A stretch of DNA of 64,000 nt from JBBRHQ01 sp963840235 (lineage in GTDB: Bacteria; Actinomycetota; Thermoleophilia; Solirubrobacterales; 70-9): positions 124,001 to 188,000 of the forward strand of contig CAWIYC010000001.1 of NCBI GenBank assembly GCA_963840235.1, written 5' to 3'. Both the position numbers and the translations under genes were made by a program. This document shows positions 35,976 to 44,149 of this stretch, piece after piece. Below the pieces are notes generated by a model. It ran no database searches and was not told where the DNA came from. It saw nothing but the letters and a program-made list of their open reading frames with translations. Each line of letters begins with the position of its first letter. Position 1 is the first letter of the stretch.

Positions 35976-37172
35976 ATGGACTTCAACTTCACTGACGAGC
36001 AGCACGAGCTGCGCCGGCGGGCCGCGTCGCTCGCGACCGAGATCATCGCCTACGAGGAGGACTGCGAGCGCGACCGCGGGCTCAGCCCGGAGGCGCTCGC
36101 GGAGATCTCGGCGAAGACGATCGACCACGGGCTGAACGCGATCAACATGCCGGCCGAGTGGGGTGGAGCGGGGCTCTCGATCTTCGATCAGGTGATCGTC
36201 CAGGAGCAGCTGGGCCAGATCACGAACGCCCTCTGGGACGCAGTCTGGCGCCCCGCAAACGCCCTGCGGGCCTGCAGCGAGGAGCAGAGGGCCCGCTGGC
36301 TGGAGCCGGCGATCCGCGGCGAGCGCCGTGACTGTGTCGCCGTCACCGAGGCCGACGCCGGCTCGGACCCGACGGCACTGGCCAGCGTCGCCGAGCGCGA
36401 CGGCGACGACTTCCTGCTCAGCGGCGAGAAGTGGTTCGTGACGGTCGGGGACGTCGCCGACTTCCTCATCGTCCTCGCCAGGGTGATGCCGGAGAAGGAG
36501 CCGACGATGTTCCTTGTCGACAAGGACCTCCCGGGGGTGGCGGTGAAGCGCACCCCTGCCTTCATGCACACCTTCGTCTACGAGCACCCGGAGTTCGTCT
36601 TCGACCGGGTCCGGCTGGGGCCGGAGACGGTTCTCGGCGGCATCGGCCAGGGCTATGAGCTGACCCGCGACTGGTTCGTCGAGGAACGGCTGATGATCGC
36701 CGCCCGCGCGACCGGCGCCGCCGAGCGGGCGCTGCGGCTGGCGTCCGAGTGGGCCGACGGGCGCGTGCAGGGGGGCAAGCCGATCGCCGAGCACCAGTTG
36801 ATCGCGGCGATGATCGCCGACAGCGCAACCGAGATCGCGCTCAACCGCGCCCTCGTCTACCAGGTCGCATGGGAGGCGGACGCCGGAATTCCACGCAAGC
36901 TCCTGCATGCGAAGGCAGCAATGGCCAAGCTGGCCGCCTCCGAGGCCGCCGGGCGGGTGGTGGACCGCGCCGTGCAGATCTTCGGCGGGCGCGGCTACAT
37001 GCGCGAGAACCCGGTCGAGCGCCTCTACCGCGACATCCGCGTGGATCGGATCTGGGAGGGCACGTCGGAGATCCAGCGATTGGTGATCGCCAACGAGGCC
37101 CGCAAGCGCGGTCTCGACGACCTGCTCGGCGTGGGGGCGGCGACCGGGCGCGAGGCAGCCCCCGTTCGCTAG
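35976..37172 (+). CDS. acyl-CoA dehydrogenase
   Basis: The 398-residue flavoenzyme has AVTEADAGSDPTAL near 123, FLLSGEKWFVTVGD near 147, QIFGGRGYMRENPVER and RIWEGTSEIQRL at the end with the catalytic-position Glu. It aligns throughout with the dehydrogenase at 24627, so the locus holds two paralogues on opposite sides of the importer. AAGGAG precedes the ATG. It follows the synthetase by 50 bases and shares one base with the next start. Confidence 0.94.
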   Translation: MDFNFTDEQHELRRRAASLATEIIAYEEDCERDRGLSPEALAEISAKTIDHGLNAINMPAEWGGAGLSIFDQVIVQEQLGQITNALWDAVWRPANALRACSEEQRARWLEPAIRGERRDCVAVTEADAGSDPTALASVAERDGDDFLLSGEKWFVTVGDVADFLIVLARVMPEKEPTMFLVDKDLPGVAVKRTPAFMHTFVYEHPEFVFDRVRLGPETVLGGIGQGYELTRDWFVEERLMIAARATGAAERALRLASEWADGRVQGGKPIAEHQLIAAMIADSATEIALNRALVYQVAWEADAGIPRKLLHAKAAMAKLAASEAAGRVVDRAVQIFGGRGYMRENPVERLYRDIRVDRIWEGTSEIQRLVIANEARKRGLDDLLGVGAATGREAAPVR

Positions 37173-38407
37173 TGCCTGACCCCGCCGGTCGAGGGGACGA
37201 CTCCGTCCGCCATATGGACGCTTTCGACCACTCGACCTCGGGGGGCGCCGGCCGGCGGCTGTTCGCCCTCGTCGGGGCGCTGGTCCTGGTCGAGAACATG
37301 TTCTACTCGGTCCTTGCTCCGCTGCTTCCCTATTACGTGGAGCACCTCGGGCTGACCAAGGCATCGGCAGGGACGCTCTTGGCCTTCTATGCCTTCGGCG
37401 CCATCGCCTTTGCCGTCCCCGCGGGTTTCCTGGTCGCCCGCATCGGCGCTCGCCAGACGGTGCTCACCGGCGTCGCCCTGCTGGCCGCGTCGAGCGTGGC
37501 CTTCGGCTTCGGGCACGACCTGGTCATGCTCGACGCCGCCCGCCTGATCCAGGGTGCCGGTGGCTCGTGCCTGTGGGCCGCGGGGTTGACATGGCTGGTC
37601 TCGACCACGCCGGCGAACAGGCGCAGCACGGTCATCGGCGCCGCCGTCGGCATCGGCATCGGCGGCGCCCTCCTCGGCCCGGTCCTGGGAGGGCTGGCCA
37701 CGGTCACCAGCCCGGAGCTGGTGTTCACGATGATCGGGGTTCTGATCGGGGGCCTCGGCCTGCTTGCGCTGCTGATCCCGGCCCCGCCCCCGGGGCGTCC
37801 CGACACCGTCGGCGACCTCCTCGCGGCCGCCAAGGCAGAGCCGAGGCTGCGGGCCGGCATCCTCTTCACCTTCATGCCCTCGATGCTGTTCGGCGTGTTC
37901 GAGGTGCTGGCGCCGCTGCGGCTAAGCGTCCTCGGGGCAAGCACGGTGGCGATCGCGGTCACCTTCCTCGTCTGCACTGTGGCCGAGGCGACGATGAGCC
38001 CGTTGGTCGGGCGCCTGGCCGACCGCCGGGGCGCCTACCCGGTGGCCCGGCTGGGGCTGGCGGCCTGCGCCGTTATGGCGGTGGTGCTGTCGCTCCCCGG
38101 CTCGCTGGTGCCCTATGCGATCGCGCTGGTGGTCGCCTGCATCGCCTTCGGCTGGCCCTGGGTCCCGGCGAGCGCCCTGCTCTCGGCCGGGGCCGCCTCC
38201 TACGAGCTCGGGCAGGGGGTCGCCTTCGGGCTCTGGAACCTGGCCTGGGGCGGGGGGCAGGCGGTCGGCTCGGCCGGTGGCGCCGGCATCGCCGAGGCCA
38301 CCAGCGACGCGGTGCCGTACCTGATCCTGGGCGGACTCTGCGCTCTGACCCTGCTGATGGGGCTGGTGCGCGGCGGTGCCTCAGCCCGCCCCCGTGAATC
38401 GGGGTAA
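37172..38407 (+). CDS. MFS transporter (12 TM)
   Basis: The 411-residue protein has twelve hydrophobic segments. The TM1 region LVENMFYSVLAPLLPYY, the loop PAGFLVARIGARQTVL and DAARLIQGAGGSCLWAAG in TM4 are typical of the drug-transporter-like MFS_1 group. The GTG at 37172 shares a base with the acyl-CoA dehydrogenase stop (TAGTG), but an ATG at 37214 is an equally likely start. It may export a pathway product or be unrelated to the catabolic genes before it. Confidence 0.85.
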   Translation: MPDPAGRGDDSVRHMDAFDHSTSGGAGRRLFALVGALVLVENMFYSVLAPLLPYYVEHLGLTKASAGTLLAFYAFGAIAFAVPAGFLVARIGARQTVLTGVALLAASSVAFGFGHDLVMLDAARLIQGAGGSCLWAAGLTWLVSTTPANRRSTVIGAAVGIGIGGALLGPVLGGLATVTSPELVFTMIGVLIGGLGLLALLIPAPPPGRPDTVGDLLAAAKAEPRLRAGILFTFMPSMLFGVFEVLAPLRLSVLGASTVAIAVTFLVCTVAEATMSPLVGRLADRRGAYPVARLGLAACAVMAVVLSLPGSLVPYAIALVVACIAFGWPWVPASALLSAGAASYELGQGVAFGLWNLAWGGGQAVGSAGGAGIAEATSDAVPYLILGGLCALTLLMGLVRGGASARPRESG

Positions 38408-38422
38408 GGTGCGCCGCGCTCC

Positions 38423-39250
38423 ATGACCGTGGCGGCGACAGCGCTCCTGGCCGAGGTGTCGATCAAGCTCGACGCCGGCAACGGCAACCTCGGCGGCGCC
38501 GGCCAGCGGGCCGGTCTGCTGCTGCTGCTCGGCTTTCTGCTCTCGTTCGGGTTCATCCGCATGAGCACGCGGCTGATGCGCAGCCCGAAGGTGTCGTGGT
38601 GGCCGGGCAGCGTCAAGCCCGGTGGCCTCCATATCCACCACCTGGTGTTCGGGATCGTCCTGATCATGCTGGCCGGGTTCCTTCAGTTCGCGCTGCGGCC
38701 TGACAGCCCCTGGCTGGAGATCTTCGCCTTCGCCTTCGGCGTCGGCTGTGGCCTCACCCTGGACGAGTTCGCCCTCTGGCTCCACCTCGAGGACGTCTAC
38801 TGGTCGGAGGAGGGGAGGCGCTCGATCGACGCGACCATCGTCGCCGCCATCATCGGCGGGGCAATCGTCCTCGGGTTCGCGCCGCTGGGCGCGGGGGAGG
38901 ACAACCCGACCGGCTCGATCGCGGTTGTCGTCCTCACGGTTGCGATCGACCTCGCGTTCTGCATGGTCGCGCTGTTCAAGGGGAAGCTGTGGACGGGGCT
39001 GATCGGCTTCTTCATCCCCCTGATCTCGATGGTGGGAGCGATCAGGGTGGCCAAGCCCGGTTCTCCCTGGGCGCGGCGCTTCTACGATCCCGACGGCAAG
39101 AGGATGGAGAAGGCCCGCAGGCGCGCGAGGCGATCCGAGGAGCGCTACCGGCGCTGGCAGGACCGGATCGGCGGCGCCCCGCATCTGCCGAGCCCGCTGA
39201 AGCCGCAGGCCACGGAAAAGAAGGGGCCGGTCCCGGGCGAGGACGACTAG
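38423..39250 (+). CDS. uncharacterised integral membrane protein with HIHH motif
   Basis: The 275-residue product has about six hydrophobic segments and a long basic C-terminal tail (from about 215; KARRRARRSEERYRRWQ). Two striking polar motifs face each other across the second segment: GGLHIHHLVFG near residue 72 and LDEFALWLHLEDVYW near 112, with His, Asp and Glu that could bind metal. Similar proteins are widespread in actinobacteria without a known role. Its stop and that of efeB overlap head-on in the bases CTAG. The promoter-like box TAAGGT lies 12 bases before the ATG. Confidence 0.65.
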   Translation: MTVAATALLAEVSIKLDAGNGNLGGAGQRAGLLLLLGFLLSFGFIRMSTRLMRSPKVSWWPGSVKPGGLHIHHLVFGIVLIMLAGFLQFALRPDSPWLEIFAFAFGVGCGLTLDEFALWLHLEDVYWSEEGRRSIDATIVAAIIGGAIVLGFAPLGAGEDNPTGSIAVVVLTVAIDLAFCMVALFKGKLWTGLIGFFIPLISMVGAIRVAKPGSPWARRFYDPDGKRMEKARRRARRSEERYRRWQDRIGGAPHLPSPLKPQATEKKGPVPGEDD

Positions 39251-40521
39251 GGTCGGCGCGAGCCCTGTCGGCTAGCGGAGTTGAGGAGCGGCTCGCCGAC
39301 GTAGCCGCCGGGCTCAGCGCCGGGCGGGATCGCGAAGACGGCGCTGCCGACGTGGCGGATGTACTCGTTCAGGGCGTCGTTGCGGCCGAGCCGACGCTGG
39401 ATTGCCGCGAACTGGCGCTCGGGGTCGCGCTGGAAGCAGATGAAGAAGAGGCCGGCGTCGAGCTCCCCGAGGCGCTCATCGACCCCGTCGGTGAACGAGT
39501 AGCCACGGCGGAGGATGCGCTCGCCCCCGCTGAAGGAGGCCGAGGCCAGGCGGACGTGGGAGTCCGCCGGGATCAGCGGCCGGCCGTCCTCCTCGGCCTC
39601 GAGGTCGAGCGGCTCGAACTCCTCCCCGGCGCCGATCGGCGCCCCGCTGACCTTGCGCCGGCCGATCGTCTGCTCCTGGTCGGCGAGCGAGGAACGGTCC
39701 CAGATCTCCAGCAGCATGCGGATCCGGCGGGCGACCATGTAGGTGCCGCCGCGCATCCAGGCCGGGCTCTCGGAGCCGCCGATCCAGACATGGCGGCGCA
39801 TCGCCTCGGTGTCCTCGGCGTGGATGTTGTTGGTGCCGTCCTTGAACCCCATCAAATTGCGCGGGGTGACCTGCTCGCGGCTGGTGCTGGCGGTGCGGCC
39901 GAAGCCGAGCTGGGACCAGCGCATGACGGCGACGCCGCGGCCGATCCGGGCGAGGTTGCGGATGGCGTGGAAGGCGACCTGGGGGTCGTCCGAGCATGCC
40001 TGGACGCAGAGGTCGCCGCCGCTGCGCGCAGGGTCGAGGGAGTCGCCGGGGAGCGGTGGGAGCTGGCGCAGCGCCGCCGGGCGGAGCGGCCGCAGCCCGA
40101 AGCGGTCCTCGCCGTCGCGCTCGAACACCTCCGGCCCGATGCCGAAGGTGACCGTCAGCCGCGACGCCAGCAGGCCGACGGTCTCGCCGGTGTCGTCCGG
40201 AGGCGCCAGCTGCTCGGCGTTGACGTCGCCGATCATCTCACCCGCCGTCATCTCGGCGGCGGCAGCCGACCACTCGGCCAACAGCTGACGCAGGTCCGAG
40301 ACGCGGTCGGTGACGAGGTCGAAGGCGGCGAAGTGGAGCCTGTCCTGCGCCGGGGTCGCGATGCCGGCCTGGTGGGTTCCATAGAAGGCCTCGGCGCCGG
40401 TGCCGTCAGCCGTTTGCTCGGCGCTCTCCCGGCCGAGCGCGTAGCCCGCCCCGCCGAGGGCGATCCCGGCCCCCGCCGCCCCTCCCGTAGCGAGGAGCCG
40501 GCGCCGGGTCAGCGGGCTCAC
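39247..40521 (-). CDS. efeB: EfeB, Tat-exported DyP-type haem peroxidase
   Basis: The 424-residue protein starts at GTG overlapping the efeO stop (GTGA), which places the twin-arginine signal LTRRRLLATGG at residues 4-14. The DyP family signature GXXDG is present as GFKDGTNN, and the conserved Arg-rich segment is GTYMVARRIRM. EfeB is the periplasmic/extracellular haem-binding partner of the EfeUOB ferrous-iron system and has also been linked to iron recovery from haem. It is the last gene of the operon. Confidence 0.93.
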   Translation of the reverse strand: MSPLTRRRLLATGGAAGAGIALGGAGYALGRESAEQTADGTGAEAFYGTHQAGIATPAQDRLHFAAFDLVTDRVSDLRQLLAEWSAAAAEMTAGEMIGDVNAEQLAPPDDTGETVGLLASRLTVTFGIGPEVFERDGEDRFGLRPLRPAALRQLPPLPGDSLDPARSGGDLCVQACSDDPQVAFHAIRNLARIGRGVAVMRWSQLGFGRTASTSREQVTPRNLMGFKDGTNNIHAEDTEAMRRHVWIGGSESPAWMRGGTYMVARRIRMLLEIWDRSSLADQEQTIGRRKVSGAPIGAGEEFEPLDLEAEEDGRPLIPADSHVRLASASFSGGERILRRGYSFTDGVDERLGELDAGLFFICFQRDPERQFAAIQRRLGRNDALNEYIRHVGSAVFAIPPGAEPGGYVGEPLLNSASRQGSRRP

Positions 40522-41630
40522 TGGACGATCCGGGCCGGAACCTGGGAGAGCGGCTCGGCCAGTGCGTCGATGCTGCGGGCGAGCTTGCGAGTGTCCGCCT
40601 GAGTGAGCTCGTCGTAGGAGACGAAATCGGCGCCGTGCCCGTAGGGGGCGAGGACGCGGCGGACCTCGGCGAAGCGCTGGTCGATCTCCTTCGCCAAGGC
40701 GGGGTCCGCCTGCAGGAGGATGGGCCGGACCGACTCGTAGGCGGCCTCCGAGCCGTCGACGTTCGCCTCGAAATCGACCAGGTCGGTGTGCGAGTAGCGC
40801 TCCTCCTCGCCGGTGATCTTCGATGCCGACACCTCGCCGAGCAGCTCGTTGGCACCGTTCGCTACCTGCGCCGCCTGCAGCTTCACGGTCTTGACCTTGG
40901 TCTGCAGCCGCCTGACATCGGCCAGGAGCTTGCGCGCAACCGGCGACATCCCGGCCGTTGTGTCGTCGACCCAGAGGGCCTGCTCGATCTTGTGGAAGCC
41001 GGCCCACTCGGCGGCGGGCACGTCGCCGTCGCGCGCGTCTATCCCGGGGTCGAGGACGCCGAAGGACTCGGCCACCGGCTCGATCCGCTCATAGGGGATG
41101 CGGGCGGCGGCGTAGAGCGACTTGGCCCGGGCGACGTCGCCGGCGAGCACGGCGGCGACGAACGGGATCGTCTTCGCGACCAACGAGTCGGCGTTTCGCT
41201 CGACGTAGGCGCGGTACTCCTCGACGGCCGTCTCCAGGCGCGGATCGGATGCGGCCGAGGCGCTGCCGATGACGGTCAGCTCGCCGCGCTCCTGCTCGCC
41301 CCCCGGGCAGTACATCGTGTAGGTGCCTTCCTCCAGGGTCAGCGAGAAGCCGCCGCTGAGGCCGTCGGAGAGATTCTCCTTCTCACCCAGGATCGTGTCG
41401 CCGCCGAGAACCTCGAACTCGCTCACCTTCGAGGTCCCGGCGTTCTCGACCTCGAAGGTGACCGGGCCTGCGGGCAGCTCCGCCGTGTGCGGGTCGCAAC
41501 CCTCGTCGGTGAGCTTGACCGAGAGGGTCTTTGCTCCCTTGGGGGCGTCCTCGCCCGAGCCGCAGCCCCCGCCCAGCAGGGCGCCGGTCCCCAGCATCAG
41601 CAGGGCCGCGAGTCGGAAAGGGGCGGTCAG
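40518..41630 (-). CDS. efeO: EfeO, iron-uptake M75 lipoprotein with cupredoxin domain
   Basis: The exported 370-residue protein carries a hydrophobic leader and a lipobox (LLGGGC, Cys about 22), an EfeO cupredoxin-like domain (about 40-115) and the M75/imelysin-type domain with HKIEQ (HxxE). In this frame no ATG, GTG or TTG lies between the end of efeU and the leader; the only start that leaves a full leader is CTG at 41630, giving a CTGA overlap with the efeU stop and a GGAG ribosome site seven bases upstream. The later ATG at residue 12 would truncate the leader. Confidence 0.88.
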   Translation of the reverse strand: MTAPFRLAALLMLGTGALLGGGCGSGEDAPKGAKTLSVKLTDEGCDPHTAELPAGPVTFEVENAGTSKVSEFEVLGGDTILGEKENLSDGLSGGFSLTLEEGTYTMYCPGGEQERGELTVIGSASAASDPRLETAVEEYRAYVERNADSLVAKTIPFVAAVLAGDVARAKSLYAAARIPYERIEPVAESFGVLDPGIDARDGDVPAAEWAGFHKIEQALWVDDTTAGMSPVARKLLADVRRLQTKVKTVKLQAAQVANGANELLGEVSASKITGEEERYSHTDLVDFEANVDGSEAAYESVRPILLQADPALAKEIDQRFAEVRRVLAPYGHGADFVSYDELTQADTRKLARSIDALAEPLSQVPARIVQ

Positions 41631-42487
41631 GCCGGATTCTCCGCCGGCACCTGGGCCGCAGAGCGCGCCGGGCTCCGCCGCAGCCGGAGGCGATCCGGCC
41701 AGAGCACGTAGACCGCCATCGGCAGCGCGTAAAGCAAATAGATCAGCGCCTCTCCGACCGTGGGCTTTGGCTGCAGCCCGAGCATCCCGGTCAGCAACGA
41801 GCCGGAGATGGTCCCGGGCTGGACCAGCCAGGATAGATCGACGGCCTGACCCTGGAGCTGGTTGAACCAGCCGGCCTCGTGGGCGGTGTGAAGCGAAACC
41901 GAGAGCAGCCCGGCGGCGACGAAGACGAGGACCAGCCCGGTGACCCTGAAAAAGCGGGAGAGATTGATGCGCACACCGCCCCGATAGAGGCCGATGCCGA
42001 TCGCGACCGCGAGCAGGATACCGAGCACTGCGCCGGCGCCCGCCGCGGTCCTGTCGGCCGCGTCCTGGAAGGCCGCCAGCATGAAGACCGAGGTCTCGAG
42101 GCCCTCGCGGAGGACTGCGAGGAATGCCATCGCCGCAAGCGCCAGCGTCGAGCCCGCCACCAGGGCCTCGGCGGCGCTTCCCTCGAGCGAGGAGCGGATG
42201 CTGCGGGCGTGGCGCCGCATCCAGACGATCATGTAGCTGACGGCCCCGACAGCGATCACGCCGATCACGGTCTCCAGGCCCTCCTGCTCGCGCTGGGGCA
42301 GCTCCTGGCCGACGACCCTGAGGGTGATCGCGGCCGCGAAGCAGAGCAGGATCGCGACGGCGACGCCCACCCACATCTGGCGAAGCGCGTCGCGCCGGCC
42401 CTCCCGGACGAGGAAGGCGGCGATTATGCCGATGATCAGGGCGGCCTCGACTCCCTCGCGCAGCCCGATCACCAGGGTCGGGATCAT
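41627..42487 (-). CDS. efeU: EfeU/FTR1-family iron permease
   Basis: The 286-residue membrane protein has about seven hydrophobic segments and the two REXXE iron-binding motifs of FTR1/EfeU: REGVE at residues 10-14 in the first segment and REGLE at 127-131 in the fourth. It moves iron across the membrane using EfeO and EfeB. It is the first gene of efeUOB. A DtxR/IdeR-like palindrome stands 39 bases before its ATG, so iron repression is expected. Confidence 0.95.
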   Translation of the reverse strand: MIPTLVIGLREGVEAALIIGIIAAFLVREGRRDALRQMWVGVAVAILLCFAAAITLRVVGQELPQREQEGLETVIGVIAVGAVSYMIVWMRRHARSIRSSLEGSAAEALVAGSTLALAAMAFLAVLREGLETSVFMLAAFQDAADRTAAGAGAVLGILLAVAIGIGLYRGGVRINLSRFFRVTGLVLVFVAAGLLSVSLHTAHEAGWFNQLQGQAVDLSWLVQPGTISGSLLTGMLGLQPKPTVGEALIYLLYALPMAVYVLWPDRLRLRRSPARSAAQVPAENPA

Positions 42488-42526
42488 CCGGCGAGGTTGC
42501 TGGTCTGGGTCATTCTGTCGGCCTTG

Positions 42527-42546
42527 TAATTAGGGATGCCTAATTA
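42527..42546. promoter_or_regulatory. DtxR/IdeR-like iron box upstream of efeUOB
   Basis: TAATTAGG-GATG-CCTAATTA is a perfect 8+4+8 palindrome, AT-rich within very GC-rich DNA. Its core TTAGG-N4-CCTAA has the half-sites and spacing of the DtxR/IdeR consensus. It lies in the short region between efeU and the 3' end of the diguanylate cyclase gene, over the probable efeU promoter. The regulator is not encoded in the window. Confidence 0.75.
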
Positions 42547-42600
42547 GGCGGGCCGAAACCGTAGCACGACGCTGGGTATTGCTGCTGAAACCGGCCCGGG

Positions 42601-44109
42601 TCAGGCCTCGACGATCCTGTCCCGGCCTCCGTCCTTTGCCTGGTAGAGAGCCTTGTCGGCGCGGGTGAAGAGCTCCGCCTCGGTCTCGGAGCCGTTCCAC
42701 TCGACCACCCCGGCGGAGGATCGCTCTCCCTCCGGGGTCGCTGTGCGGAGGCGCTCGAGCAGGGCGGTGGCCTCTTCGAGGGTGCACTCAGGCAGGGCGA
42801 TCGCGAATTCGTCGCCGCCGTATCGGGCAAGGAGATCGGTGTCGCGCAGCCTCTCGCCCCAGCGCGCTGCCGCCTCCTTCAGCAGCCGGTCGCCCGCCTG
42901 GTGGCCGAGACGGTCGTTGAACTCCTTGAAGTGGTCGAGGTCGAGCATCGCCACGCAAAGCGGAGACTTCGAACGACGGGCCCGGGCAAGCTCCCGGGCC
43001 AGTTCCTCGTCCCAGGCGCGGCGGTTCGGGAGACCGGTGAGGTCGTCGGTGCGAGCCGCCCGCTCGAGCCGCTCGAGCAACTCGGCACGCTCGATCGCGA
43101 ACGAGGCTTCGGCGGCGAGCAGCGAGACGATCTGCGAGAGCTCGTGATCGAGGCTCTCCCGCGGTTCGGCCCAGTAGACGGCGAGGACGCCGACCGGGGT
43201 GCCTTCGCGCAGGATCGGCTGGAACAGCGCCGATCTCGCCCCGAGCTGGGTGGCAACGTTCTGCTCGACGGCGGGGTTGCCAAGGACCTCGCCGGCAAAG
43301 AACTGATCACGCGAGGTGAAGGCGCGGACGGCCCCGGAGGCCCGGCCGACGAATGTGAGCGTGGTCCCCCGGGCCTCGGGATCGGTGGCGGCGATCGCCC
43401 TCAGCGCACCGCCATCCGCAGTCGGCTCGAAGAGCACGGCTCCGGCTCCTTTGACGACCTCCACAGCGGCGTTGCAGATAGCGATCGCGGCTGCGTCCGA
43501 AGTTGTGCTCCTGGCGAGCTCGTGGGCGACTTGGTCGACCGCGGTCAGCGCCAGCGCCCGTGCCTCGGACTCGGCCGAGCGTCGCTGCTCACGGCGGGCG
43601 AGGACCGAGACGAAGATGCCGGCGATCGCGATCGTGCCCACGGTCACCAGCCACAGCGCGATAGCGGAGGTGTGGTGGACCTGGGTCAGGACCCAGGCGA
43701 AGGCGACGCCGACCCAGGCCATGTGGACGGCTCCCCAGGCGCGGCCGAAATAGAAGAACGCGTATAGGCCGACCCAGATGTAGAAGAAGACGTAGAAGCC
43801 GGGGGCCTCCCCGCTGAGGTAGACGGCCCGGGTAATGAGAACCGTCCCCAGCGCCAGCGTTGCCTGCAACGCCCAGCGCGGCAGCCTGCCGGCGAGCAGG
43901 GCGAGCGCCACCGCGCCGAGGAAGGCGAGCCCGATGTTGCTCCACAGGGCCGCATCGTCGAACCGCGCCGGGTGGGGCAGGATCAGGGAGATGGCACCGA
44001 TCGCCGCCCCGGCTGCGAACAGGGCGGCGAGCGAGCGGGCCATCGCCGGCGTGTCTTCGGAGGGCCCGGGCGGGTCCCCGAGGAAGCCGATCCAGCGGTC
44101 CGCGTTCAT
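42601..44109 (-). CDS. membrane-anchored GAF-GGDEF diguanylate cyclase
   Basis: The 502-residue protein has about five to six N-terminal membrane segments (residues 20-165), a GAF-like sensor domain (about 190-330) and a C-terminal GGDEF domain. The active site reads RYGGDEF and the inhibitory I-site RDTD stands five residues before it, so cyclic di-GMP synthesis with product inhibition is expected. I prefer the ATG at 44109; another at 44151 overlaps the rlmN start codon on the other strand. The box TAGGGT lies 11 bases before 44109. Confidence 0.9.
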   Translation of the reverse strand: MNADRWIGFLGDPPGPSEDTPAMARSLAALFAAGAAIGAISLILPHPARFDDAALWSNIGLAFLGAVALALLAGRLPRWALQATLALGTVLITRAVYLSGEAPGFYVFFYIWVGLYAFFYFGRAWGAVHMAWVGVAFAWVLTQVHHTSAIALWLVTVGTIAIAGIFVSVLARREQRRSAESEARALALTAVDQVAHELARSTTSDAAAIAICNAAVEVVKGAGAVLFEPTADGGALRAIAATDPEARGTTLTFVGRASGAVRAFTSRDQFFAGEVLGNPAVEQNVATQLGARSALFQPILREGTPVGVLAVYWAEPRESLDHELSQIVSLLAAEASFAIERAELLERLERAARTDDLTGLPNRRAWDEELARELARARRSKSPLCVAMLDLDHFKEFNDRLGHQAGDRLLKEAAARWGERLRDTDLLARYGGDEFAIALPECTLEEATALLERLRTATPEGERSSAGVVEWNGSETEAELFTRADKALYQAKDGGRDRIVEA

Positions 44110-44149
44110 GACGACGCCCCACCCTAGTGCTGCTGCCAGACTGCGAAGC

